From assembly GCA_947289115.1 (NCBI GenBank), contig CAMYPG010000003.1, forward strand, positions 1-64,000: DNA of 64,000 nucleotides, in the 5' to 3' direction. Position numbers and translations under genes: made by a program. Origin of the DNA: an uncultured Gardnerella sp. Lineage in GTDB: Bacteria; Actinomycetota; Actinomycetes; Actinomycetales; Bifidobacteriaceae. Below are positions 50,458-59,700 of this stretch, one piece after another. The notes beneath the pieces were generated by a model. It was not told the origin of the DNA. It made no database searches and saw nothing but the letters and a program-made list of their open reading frames with translations. The first letter of the stretch is position 1, and each line of letters starts with the position of its first letter.

Positions 50458-52812
50458 ATGTCTACGGTTTTTACTTCGGTTTCCGGTTTTCCACGTATTG
50501 GCGCTAATCGTGAGTTGAAGAAGATTATTGAACGTTACTGGAAGCAGGATGCTTCTTTGGATGAAGTGCGTGAAGTTGCTCAGTCTTTGCGAGCTAAGCA
50601 TTGGCGTTTGCAAGCTGAAGCTGGGATTGATTTAATTCCAAGTAATGATTTTAGCTACTATGACCAAATGCTCGATACTGCTATTTTGCTTGGTGCTGTG
50701 CCTGAGCGTTACAATGCTTTGAATTTTGAGCATGCTGAGGATACGCTTTTTGCCATCGCGCGCGGCTACCAGGGTGAGCGCGGCGATGTGACGGCTTTGC
50801 CTATGAAGAAGTGGTTTACTACGAACTACCACTATATTGTGCCGGAAGTTGAGAATCCGCAAGACTTGCATTTGGCTGGAACTAAGCCTTTTGACGAGTT
50901 TTTGGAGGCTCGCGCGCAGGGTTTGGAAACGAAGCCTGTGCTGATTGGTCCGTACACTTTTTTGAAGTTGGCTCGTACTCCTGAAGCTCAGGAGTTGGAA
51001 GTAACAGAGTCTGTGATTTCGGCTCTGGCTTTTGCTTATGCGAGTATTGTTAAGCGTTTTGGCGAGCTTCACGCAACTTGGTTGCAATTTGATGAGCCTT
51101 ATTTGGCGTTGGATAAAGAGCAAGGCGATTTGGAGCTTTTTGAAGCTTTGTATAAGCCTTTGCTTGAAGCCAGGAGTGCGGAAGTTAAGCTTCTTCTTAA
51201 CACGTATTTTGGCAATATTGCTGACGCTTACGAAACTGTGAATGATCTTGGTTTTGACGGCGTTGGCGTTGATTTGGTGGAAGGCAAGGAAGAAAATCTT
51301 GCAGCCATTGAGCATTATGGTGTGAACGAAAAAACTACGCTTTTTGCAGGCGTTGTGAACGGTCGCAATATTTGGCGCAACGATTATGCTGTAAGCCTTG
51401 GTTTGGTTGACGCTTTGCGCGAGAATATTACGGATCGCGTGGCTGTTTCTACTGCTTGCTCGCTTCTTCACGTGCCTTTTAGCACTGTTGGTGAGGATGC
51501 TTTGGGTGCGGATGTTTTGCAACATTTTGCTTTTGCTGTTGAAAAGTTGCAGGAGATTCGCGATATTGCCAATCTTGCTACAGAAGGCGACGAAAGCCGC
51601 AAATCTAGTAACGTTTTGGCTAAAAATCAGGCTTTGTTTGACGGTTCACGCGTGAAAGCGGATGTTGCTGTTGCTAATCGTCTTGCGAATCTTAAGGATT
51701 CTGATTTTGTGCGATTGCCTAAGAGGGTGGAGCGTCAGCGTTTGCAAAAAGAAGCTCTTGGCTTGCCGGATTTGCCAACGACAACTATTGGATCCTTCCC
51801 ACAAACTAAGGATATTCGTAACGCTCGTGCTGATCTTCGTAAGGGCGAAATTACTCGCGAAGCTTACGACGAGTTTATGCGCAATCGCATTGCTCAGTGC
51901 ATTGAGCATCAGGAGCAAATCGGCTTGGATGTGCTTGTTCACGGCGAGTTTGAGCGAAACGACATGGTTGAATATTTTGGCCAGCATTTGCGCGGCTTTA
52001 AGTTTACGAAGAACGCTTGGGTGCAGTCTTATGGCACTCGCTGCGTGAAGCCTCCAATCGTGTGGTCGGATGTTTCTCGCGAGTCTGCAATTACTGTGTC
52101 GTGGAGCGCTTATGCTCAAAGCTGCACGAAGCATATTGTTAAGGGCATGCTTACAGGTCCTGTGACGATTCTTAACTGGTCTTGGCCTCGCGAGGATATT
52201 ACGCACGAGGAGCAGACTCAGCAGTTGGCTCTTGCTATTCGCGATGAGGTGTTGGATTTGGAGCGAGCTGGTATTCGTGTGATTCAGATTGATGAGGCTG
52301 CTTTGCGTGAAAAGTTGCCGCTTCGTCGTTCTGATTGGCATAAGAAGTATTTGGATTGGGCTATTGCTGCTTTCCGCCTTGTTCATTCTGCTGTGGCTGC
52401 GACTACGCAAATTCACACGCATATGTGCTATTCGGAGTTTAATGACATTATTCGTGACATTGACGCTATGGATGCGGATGTGATTTCTTTTGAGGCTTCT
52501 CGCGGTGACTTGGTTGTGCTTGACGCTATTCACGACGCGCATTTTGAGACTGAGGCTGGCCCTGGCGTTTACGACATCCATTCTCCTCGCGTGCCTGGTA
52601 AGACGGAGCTTGTGGAGCGTATTCACGAGATTTTGCGCAAGATGCCTGCCGAGAAGCTGTGGATTAACCCGGATTGCGGTCTTAAAACTCGAGGTGACGC
52701 TGAAACTTGGCCAAGCTTGGAGAATCTTGTTTCTGCAGCTAAAGAGGTTCGCGCGCAATTGCAAGCTAACAAGCTAAGCAATCAGCAGTGCAATTCTCAG
52801 TGCAAGGGGTGA
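50458..52812 (+). CDS. metE: Cobalamin-independent methionine synthase
   Basis: MetE moves the methyl group of 5-methyltetrahydropteroyltriglutamate to homocysteine, without B12. The 784-residue protein has the two barrels: N-terminal SGFPRIGANRELKKIIERYW and C-terminal LPTTTIGSFPQTKDIRNARAD. Zinc ligands are visible in THMCYSEFNDII (His and Cys) and in WINPDCGLKTRG. GGAGG lies four bases before the ATG, behind two leader hairpins. metF follows after 3 bp, giving a methyl-donor operon, and an inverted repeat flanks the pair. Confidence 0.97.
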   Translation: MSTVFTSVSGFPRIGANRELKKIIERYWKQDASLDEVREVAQSLRAKHWRLQAEAGIDLIPSNDFSYYDQMLDTAILLGAVPERYNALNFEHAEDTLFAIARGYQGERGDVTALPMKKWFTTNYHYIVPEVENPQDLHLAGTKPFDEFLEARAQGLETKPVLIGPYTFLKLARTPEAQELEVTESVISALAFAYASIVKRFGELHATWLQFDEPYLALDKEQGDLELFEALYKPLLEARSAEVKLLLNTYFGNIADAYETVNDLGFDGVGVDLVEGKEENLAAIEHYGVNEKTTLFAGVVNGRNIWRNDYAVSLGLVDALRENITDRVAVSTACSLLHVPFSTVGEDALGADVLQHFAFAVEKLQEIRDIANLATEGDESRKSSNVLAKNQALFDGSRVKADVAVANRLANLKDSDFVRLPKRVERQRLQKEALGLPDLPTTTIGSFPQTKDIRNARADLRKGEITREAYDEFMRNRIAQCIEHQEQIGLDVLVHGEFERNDMVEYFGQHLRGFKFTKNAWVQSYGTRCVKPPIVWSDVSRESAITVSWSAYAQSCTKHIVKGMLTGPVTILNWSWPREDITHEEQTQQLALAIRDEVLDLERAGIRVIQIDEAALREKLPLRRSDWHKKYLDWAIAAFRLVHSAVAATTQIHTHMCYSEFNDIIRDIDAMDADVISFEASRGDLVVLDAIHDAHFETEAGPGVYDIHSPRVPGKTELVERIHEILRKMPAEKLWINPDCGLKTRGDAETWPSLENLVSAAKEVRAQLQANKLSNQQCNSQCKG

Positions 52813-52815
52813 GTT

Positions 52816-53670
52816 ATGCCATATAAACCAAAGTTTTCGCTGGAAGTTTTCCCACCTAAGCGCACATCTCCTATCGGTACGATTTATGATACTTTGGATG
52901 GGTTGAAAGGCCTTGACCCGGATTTTATTTCGGTTACTTACGGCACTGGAAAGCTGCAGGATCGTACTGCTACTGCGCGTATTGCGAATACGATTCGCTC
53001 CGAATATGGTATTGACGCGGTTGCTCATTTGACTGCTCGATACCTTGATTATGATGCTGTTGATGAAGCTTTGGAAATGTTTGATAATGCTGGTGTTTCC
53101 GGGGTTTTGGCTTTGCGCGGCGACGTGATTGCGGGCCAGGAATCGGCAGGCGTTTTTGAGCACGCTAGTGACTTGGTTTATTATATTCGTTCAAAGCACC
53201 CGGATTTGCCGATTTTGGGTGCTTGCTACCCGGAGAAGCATCCGGAAGCGGAAAGTTTGCAAGCGGATATTGATAATTTGAAGCGCAAGGTTGATGCGGG
53301 TGTTACGCATTTAATTTCGCAACTTTTTTACGATAATGAGGATTTTTTGCGTTTCCGTGATTTAGCTCGTGCCGCTGGTATTAATGTGCCAATTGAAGCT
53401 GGCGTGATGCCTGTTGCGAACGCTTCGCAAGTTAAGCGCATGACAAGTCTTTGCTCTTCGCGCATTACTTCGCAAGTTTCCGCAATGATGGATCGCTGGG
53501 GTAGTAACGCTGAGTGCTTGCGCGATGCCGGTAGCATTTTTGCTTCGCAGCAGATTAACGATTTAATTGCCGAAGGTGTGGATGGCATTCACTTGTATAC
53601 CATGAATCACCCGGGCATTGCGCGCAGGATTTGGGCGAATGTGAAGCCGCTGTTTACGAAGATTGGGTAG
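52816..53670 (+). CDS. metF: Methylenetetrahydrofolate reductase
   Basis: MetF reduces 5,10-methylene-THF to 5-methyl-THF, the methyl donor of MetE. The protein shows SLEVFPPKRTSPIGTIYDTLDGLKGLDPDFISVTYGTGK, the N-terminal signature with catalytic Glu, and the FAD/THF-region LALRGDVIAG and THLISQLFYDNEDFLRF. At 284 aa it is the normal bacterial size. It begins 3 bp after metE with GGGG upstream, so it is co-transcribed and probably coupled. Confidence 0.96.
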   Translation: MPYKPKFSLEVFPPKRTSPIGTIYDTLDGLKGLDPDFISVTYGTGKLQDRTATARIANTIRSEYGIDAVAHLTARYLDYDAVDEALEMFDNAGVSGVLALRGDVIAGQESAGVFEHASDLVYYIRSKHPDLPILGACYPEKHPEAESLQADIDNLKRKVDAGVTHLISQLFYDNEDFLRFRDLARAAGINVPIEAGVMPVANASQVKRMTSLCSSRITSQVSAMMDRWGSNAECLRDAGSIFASQQINDLIAEGVDGIHLYTMNHPGIARRIWANVKPLFTKIG

Positions 53671-53732
53671 GTGGTAGCGTTTGCGAGTTTTGGGGGATTT
53701 CTTTATTTGCGGTTTTATTTTATGCAAAGGTG

Positions 53733-53998
53733 AGTGATAGGAATTACTTGTCTCGCAGCGCTACGCTCTTATACCTTATTTGGACTTAGCGGTTGTGTAG
53801 TTAAGTTTAGTTTTTTACTTACTTTTTCTGCAAAAATAGTATTTATCAGCAAGATATTACTATCGCTCCGCTTTTATATTGCTCGACCAAGCAACACCCA
53901 CCATCACTACCAGTAAAGCCGCTAGTGTTTTGTGGTGTGGTAGGAGTTTCTGGTGTTGAGTGTGCAGCAGCGATGATGTTAGTGTTCTTTGAACAACA
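53733..53998 (-). repeat. Inverted repeat copy right of metEF
   Basis: Reverse-oriented homologue of 50020-50318, imperfect, with some divergence at the outer end (CACCCACCATCAC instead of TTTCCATTGCTCAC). AACAACA and TGCTTGGTCGAGC-type words are shared. Just before it, GCGAGTTTTGGGGGATTTCTTT at 53684-53705 matches the end repeat of the element at 61989-62128, so an isolated end of that element is present too. Repeats account for part of the 752 bp before the adhesin. Confidence 0.8.
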
Positions 53999-54084
53999 GG
54001 TAGTGAGTATTGAAATTTAACATAGAGTGTGTGAGTGTATATAAATGTATATCTATGTATATATGCACAAAATAAATGCAATTT

Positions 54085-54106
54085 ATTCTAAACATGTGTT
54101 TAGAAT
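54085..54106 (+). promoter_or_regulatory. Palindrome 1 upstream of the adhesin
   Basis: ATTCTAAACA and TGTTTAGAAT, two bases apart, form perfect 10-bp arms. It is a likely regulator operator, identity unknown. Confidence 0.5.
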
Positions 54107-54115
54107 CGACGTTAA

Positions 54116-54137
54116 AAATGTAATCTAGCTTACATTT
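54116..54137 (+). promoter_or_regulatory. Palindrome 2 upstream of the adhesin
   Basis: AAATGTAA, six bases, TTACATTT: perfect 8-bp arms. It is a second possible operator, 10 bp after palindrome 1 and 56 bp before the G9 tract. Confidence 0.5.
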
Positions 54138-54192
54138 ACTATATTAATTTTGATTGCAAAAACCTGCCGAAAACGTAGAAATAAAGTCTCGC

Positions 54193-54201
54193 GGGGGGGG
54201 G
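54193..54201 (+). repeat. Poly-G tract (9 G) in the adhesin upstream region
   Basis: Nine G in a very A+T-rich spacer, 221 bp before the ATG and 29 bp upstream of the -35 element. Such homopolymers slip during replication and can vary in length between cells. Confidence 0.9.
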
Positions 54202-54230
54202 TTAGTAGGCTATGCATCATAACAGATACA

Positions 54231-54259
54231 TTGCAAAATATTCATATATTAGGTATTAT
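54231..54259 (+). promoter_or_regulatory. Candidate adhesin promoter
   Basis: TTGCAA (54231-54236) and TATTAT (54254-54259) are spaced by 17 bases, the optimum. The predicted start is near 54266, giving a 157-base leader with a TGATTG/CAATCA hairpin at 54323-54339. Confidence 0.62.
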
Positions 54260-54422
54260 TGAACATAAATCTCAACAAGGGATTCGTGCTTTTGAAAGCT
54301 GAGTGGAAGTTTTATATGTATCTGATTGTAGTTCAATCAGCGTTTGATTACTACATAAAGCTCTTCACTAATAAATTCATAAAGACTTATTCAGAGAGAA
54401 TCGATATTAAGGAGATATCATT

Positions 54423-56759
54423 ATGATAAATTCAAATTCCGGAAAGCACGCACGCAAGGTTACATTGGATGCTGCAGTAAGTAACGCGATTGCGAAGGCT
54501 GTGGATGCTCGCAAGGTGGCGGCGTTTACGGTTGGCGCTGCAGGCGTGTTAGCTGGTGCGTCGTTCGCTTTTGGTGCAACTCCGGCAATGGCGGCGGAGG
54601 TGAGTAGTACTCCTGATACTAAGCCGGATGTAGCTCAGACGCCTGTGACTGCTGGTGAGAATGCTGGGACTGGTAAGAAGGCTGAAGCTGGCGATAAGAA
54701 TCAGACTGAAGCTAATAAAGAGGCTGGGTATAAGGCTGAGAATACCAATAAGCAGGCTGAGCAGAAATCCGAGAATACTGTAAATACTGATGGTACTGAA
54801 AATAAATCGACTGTTGTAAAGATTCGTGGTAAGCGCTCGTTGCCTGATGCTCAGCCAACCGACGAGACTGCAACTGAAAATCAAGATCGCGCTTCTGATG
54901 GTTCAGCAGGTCAAGATCCTAATAAAATTAATCCAGACACAACGGATACTTCTAATACCAAGATTGATATTGACGAGAATAACGCTGACACTATGCCGAA
55001 CGTGTATGGCTGGGGAAGCTCAGACAATACATACAGCGTAGATGGTGAAAAGCATACTATTACTTTCCATTTTGCAAAGCCAAAAGATGGCAATATTACC
55101 AGTATCGCTATTTTCCCTGCTAAGACGAATGGTTTCAATAATGAGAAAAGTGAGAGAGGTATTGATTTTTACTCGAAAAATTCAGGTAAACACCAAGCTT
55201 ATTCTGGCGAATATGAGTTTACTGCGAATAATGATGGTTCTGCTGACCTTAAGATGACAACTCTTTTTAGGGATGGTAACCTTAATGGAGGCGCTGAGAA
55301 GTATACAGCCAGTCGCTCTATTTTCGTGTACGTAACTAAAGATAATAACGAAACTGTTGCTTATAAAACAAACGTATTCCGTGCTGTAACGCTTGTGCCG
55401 CCAAAAACTTCCGGCTCTGTGGTGCTTAAGTATAACGAGCAGCTTACTCCTGAAAAGGTTCAATCAGCAATTACTGCCGCTGGCAATATTGAGACAGCGC
55501 GTAGTGATAAGAAGTCTGTAAATAATCAGCTTTCTGATAAATTTACAGAAAATATTAACGTAAAAGCTGATGGTGCTTACGACAAGACTGCATTTGAGGC
55601 TATTAATAAGGAAACCTCAGCTCAAGGCGCAACGGATAAGACTTACGTAGCTGGCGCGAATACGCTTAACACCTATATGGTTACGGATTTGGGCTTTAAG
55701 TCGCAAGCTATTCCACTTACTGTTGCGCGCTACGATACGCGTATCGAAAAGCCGATTGTGGACGACCTGTCCAAGGTTTCCGATGATGTAAAAACCGAAA
55801 TTAAACGCAAGCTTGCGCATCTTAATCACGTAAGCCAAGATCAGGTGACCATTAACGACCAGGGTGAAGTCACTATCAACTTTGCTGGCGTGGATGCTAA
55901 GGACGCTCCTAAGATTGCACTCAGTGACCTTGTGTTGAAGAAGCTTGCTGAGAAGGATGTCGTCGTTCCAGCTGGCGAGAAAGCAGTCTTTGTGGCTAAC
56001 CCACTTGGATACTCAAATGCTGAACTTGACCGAATCAAGCAGGCTATTTTCGAAGCTAACAAAGACAACAAAGAGCTTGGCCTTACCAGCACAGATCAGA
56101 TTTCGCTTTCGTACCTTACTGGCGATCTTACTGCATCTGGTGATGCTAATAAGGGTATCTCTAATGGTCAGGCGGAAAACAAGATTACCGTTAAGATCAA
56201 GACCGATAAGGCAGTTGCCGAGTTTACGTCTGATATAAAGGCTAATAAGCTTACAAAGCTTCCAAATATTCGTACGGATTACGACGTTACTTGGACTAAA
56301 ACCAAGATTGATGGTCGCGAAACCGACGAAGGTATTTCTTGGAGTAATGATAGTCACACAACTATCATCTACCGTTACGACCCAACCGCAGCAAAAGAAT
56401 TTGATACAACAAAGATTCTTGGTTTGTTAAAAGCTACGCCAAAAGACAAGCAAGCTGGTTTGCGCGACCTTACAGGCGGCGAGCAGCTTACCTATGAAGG
56501 TACAGGGAATAACGCGAAAAAGTCGCACATGCACTATGCGCTGCAAAATGGCGAGCCAACGGGCGAGCTTACGCTTGGCAATATGGGTGGTCCATACTGG
56601 TCTGGGAATCAGAAAGTTTCTAATTCTGACGTAGACCTCGGTGATAATTTATCAGATGCTGGTTCGTATTCATGGGATACAGAGGCTGGCTCTGTAACGG
56701 TGGCTGCTAAAAAGGCAAGATTTTCAAGGCGCGTCTGTTTGTTGAGCCGTATGCAATGA
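54423..56759 (+). CDS. N-terminal part of a giant FIVAR-repeat surface adhesin (frame broken)
   Basis: The frame starts with a long signal peptide, KVAAFTVGAAGVLAGASFAFG and TPAMAAE (cleavage near residue 57), then an acidic low-complexity linker (about 60-180) and a folded region to residue 760. Motifs there are not assigned; DVTWTKTKIDGRETDEGISW and GGPYWSGNQKVSN are notable. At A5 (56709-56713) the frame shifts: the text VTVAAKK continues sensibly only with one more A, as GKIFKARLFVEPYAMTYYKHVYLEQ. Read as such, one gene of about 2319 residues spans 54423-61381. Otherwise the product stops after 778 residues without a wall anchor. AAGGAG precedes the ATG. Confidence 0.9.
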   Translation: MINSNSGKHARKVTLDAAVSNAIAKAVDARKVAAFTVGAAGVLAGASFAFGATPAMAAEVSSTPDTKPDVAQTPVTAGENAGTGKKAEAGDKNQTEANKEAGYKAENTNKQAEQKSENTVNTDGTENKSTVVKIRGKRSLPDAQPTDETATENQDRASDGSAGQDPNKINPDTTDTSNTKIDIDENNADTMPNVYGWGSSDNTYSVDGEKHTITFHFAKPKDGNITSIAIFPAKTNGFNNEKSERGIDFYSKNSGKHQAYSGEYEFTANNDGSADLKMTTLFRDGNLNGGAEKYTASRSIFVYVTKDNNETVAYKTNVFRAVTLVPPKTSGSVVLKYNEQLTPEKVQSAITAAGNIETARSDKKSVNNQLSDKFTENINVKADGAYDKTAFEAINKETSAQGATDKTYVAGANTLNTYMVTDLGFKSQAIPLTVARYDTRIEKPIVDDLSKVSDDVKTEIKRKLAHLNHVSQDQVTINDQGEVTINFAGVDAKDAPKIALSDLVLKKLAEKDVVVPAGEKAVFVANPLGYSNAELDRIKQAIFEANKDNKELGLTSTDQISLSYLTGDLTASGDANKGISNGQAENKITVKIKTDKAVAEFTSDIKANKLTKLPNIRTDYDVTWTKTKIDGRETDEGISWSNDSHTTIIYRYDPTAAKEFDTTKILGLLKATPKDKQAGLRDLTGGEQLTYEGTGNNAKKSHMHYALQNGEPTGELTLGNMGGPYWSGNQKVSNSDVDLGDNLSDAGSYSWDTEAGSVTVAAKKARFSRRVCLLSRMQ

Positions 56760-59700
56760 CATACTATAAGCATGTTTATCTGGAGCAAGGCCGCAATCCA
56801 GGCAATACAGCAAAGGCAATTAACGTTATCTTTGTGCCGCAGACGAATCATAAGACGAAAGACCTTTCGGATTCGATTGGCGAGCACAAGACCGAAAACG
56901 TTGAGGGCAAGGATGTTCCAACACAGTCGAAGTATTACAACGCGTCTGCTGATAAGAAAGATGCGTATGAAAAGGCATTAAAGACTGCAACAGACTTGCT
57001 TGCAACTGTTAAGGACAAGCAAGAAAAAGACCTTACCGAAGAGCAGAAGGCGCAAATCGATAACGCTACGATTAACCTTAATAAGGCACGCGCCGAGCTT
57101 GATGGTGCTGACACCAACAAGGATAAGCTGAACGACTCGATTGATGCTAATGGTAAGGCTGCAGAAGGCACTACCGCCGCAACTGGCACGCAAGCAACAA
57201 ACCAGTTCAAGAACGTAAGCGACCCTGACTTCAAGAAGGCAGACGGTTCTGATGATAAGGACAGAAACGAAGCTGCTAAGAAGGCAAAGACAGATTACGA
57301 CAAGGCTCTTGAGGAAGCTAATAAGGTAAAGGAAGACAAGAACGCCACGCAGAAGGCTGTTGACGACGCTAAGGCTAAGCTTGATGCTGCGCGCGAAAAG
57401 CTTAACGACTTTACCACCAACAAGGATGAGTTGAATAATGCCATCGCTAAGGACGGCAAGGTAAACACGGGTAGGGATAATCAAGGCAATCAAACGCTGA
57501 CAAATGCCGATCCAACTTACCAGAACTCGACTCCTGAACAGCGCAAGGCGTACGACGACGCTGTTAAGAAGGCTGATGAGGTCTTCAAGGATCCAAACGC
57601 TTCTCAGAAGGAAGTGAACGAGGCTATCAAGAAGCTTAAGGAAGCTAAGGCTGCGCTCGACAAGAACGCAACCGACAAGTCTCCTCTTGATGCTGCCGTG
57701 CAAAATAGCTTCGATAATCCTGATCCAGACAATGCTAACGGCAAAAAGAGCGTGTTCTACACGAACGCCGCCGCGAAGAAAGACTCAGACGCTAACGCTA
57801 AAAAGGCTGTTGAGGACTACGATAAAGCACTAAAGAAAGCCAAGGATGTTCTCGCAGACAAAAACGCCACCAAGAAAGACGTTGAGGACGCTAAGAAAGC
57901 GCTTGAAGATGCCGAAAAGGCACTTCATGCTGAGGCTTATCAAACAAAGACAACTGATTTAGCTGAAGCTATTGCAGATAATGTAAGCGGCTACCTAATG
58001 CCAGCCTACTTCAATGCGTTTGATTTGTCACAAAGCAAAGATCCTGCCGATGTTGAGAAGGCTAAACAAGCTGCTAAGGACTTCAAAGCCTATAACGACG
58101 CTTACCACGCTGCAAAAGACTTGCTTAAGGAGATTAAGAAGCCAAATAGCACGGTAACGCAGGAGCAGGCTGATAAGATTAAGAAACAACTTCTTGACGC
58201 GCGCAAGACAATCGATAAGTATGCAACTGACACGAGCAAGATTTCGGCGGCGCTGCTTCACAGCTTGGCTATTACTAAGAGTCCGGCGTATTTAAACGCG
58301 TCTGCTGGTGCAGAAGGTTCTGAGGAAGCGAAGGCAAAGAAAGCATACGATGATGCTCTTAAGGCTTTGCAAGATGCCTTCAATGATAAGATGCCTCAAG
58401 ATACGGTCGATGGTAAGCCTGATAGTGATCCAATCTCAACAAATAATATTCCTGCAAAGGATGGAGATACTAGTAGCCCTGACTATCTTAAGAGCATCCA
58501 GTCCCACGCTAAGGGTCAGCCTTTGAATAGGGATGTAACAAAGCTTCTTGCAAAGCTTAATGATGCTGTTAAAGGCCTGGATAAGTTTAAGACCAAGACC
58601 GACGAGCTGATTGAGTCCATTAACAAGGATTCGGATACGCATCCAAGCCCTGCGTTTAAGAACGCGTCGCAGCCAAGCTTCCAAAAGCCTGATGGCTCGG
58701 GACCGGATGATGCCAAGAACGCTGCTGCTAAAGCGGCAGCAGATGCCTACGGCAAAGCACTCAACGAAGCCAAAGACTTGCTCAAGAAGCCTGATGCTAC
58801 GCAAAAGGAAATTAACGACGCCAAGGCTGCTCTTGACAAGGCTCGCGCCGAGCTTGACAAGTACAACACCGACGTCGCCAAGCTCAAAGCGAGCGTAAAG
58901 AAGCATGGTACCAAGGCAGACGTTCCTGCTCCAGAAGAAGGAACGCTTACCTCTGATGCGTATCGCAATGCGTCTGATCCTCACTTCATGAAGGAGCAGG
59001 ATGGCAAGCTTGTTCCTGATGATGATAAGAACAACAAGGCCGCCGCAGACAAGAAGGCGTATGATGAAGCTTTGACAAAAGCTCAAGAGCTTTTGAAGAA
59101 GCATGATGATAAAGATACGCCGCAAGACGCAAAGCCAACTCAAAAAGAAATCGACGAGGCGCTGAAGACTCTTGACGAAGCTCGCAAGAAGCTTGAGGAT
59201 AACTATAAGACTGTTACTACTGGTCTTGAGAAAGAAATTAACAAGTCTACTCCGGAGGGTGCTCCTGCTGTTACTGAAGACGACTTCGAGAATACGCCAG
59301 AGTTCAAGAATGCTAAAGCTAAGACAAGCGATAGTAATGAAAATGCAGACGTTACTGCTTATAAAGAGGCTCTCAAGAAGGCTCGCGATCTTGTAAAGGC
59401 TGCTAATCCTACAGATCCGGATGCGAAGAACAGTTCTCATCCAACGCAAAAGCAGATTAATGAGGCGCTTGACGCACTTAAAGCGGCTAAGAAGCAGATT
59501 GAAGACAACTACAAGACCAATCTTGAGCCGTTGACTTCTGCCAAAGACTTTGCAGGTGGTGACTTCAAGAAGACACCTGAGTATCAAAATGCTGTTGCTA
59601 AGAAGGACGCTGGTGACCAAGGTGCTATAGCTGCCTTGGGTAAAGATGGTGAGCAAACTGGCTTCGACAATGTTCTGAAGAAAGTTGCCGAAAAGCTTAA

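Noticed and set aside
51646..52764. A 372-codon minus-strand frame within metE, and similar long frames within leuS
   Set aside because: Both are shadows of well conserved genes; composition is unlike the neighbours and no ribosome site was seen.
53734..54081. Short frames in the spacer before the adhesin
   Set aside because: They lie in the metEF-flanking repeat and A+T-rich DNA, with no ribosome sites or family resemblance.
50001..54422. Insertion sequence or prophage around metEF
   Set aside because: Repeats are present but no transposase, integrase or phage gene is found, and metE and metF look native in composition.
56709..56714. Programmed -1 ribosomal frameshift as the main explanation of the adhesin break
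   Set aside because: The preceding base is T, so the slippery site is not the full A AAA AAG; tandem slippage would put UAA in the P site. An indel in the A run is simpler. Kept only as an alternative.
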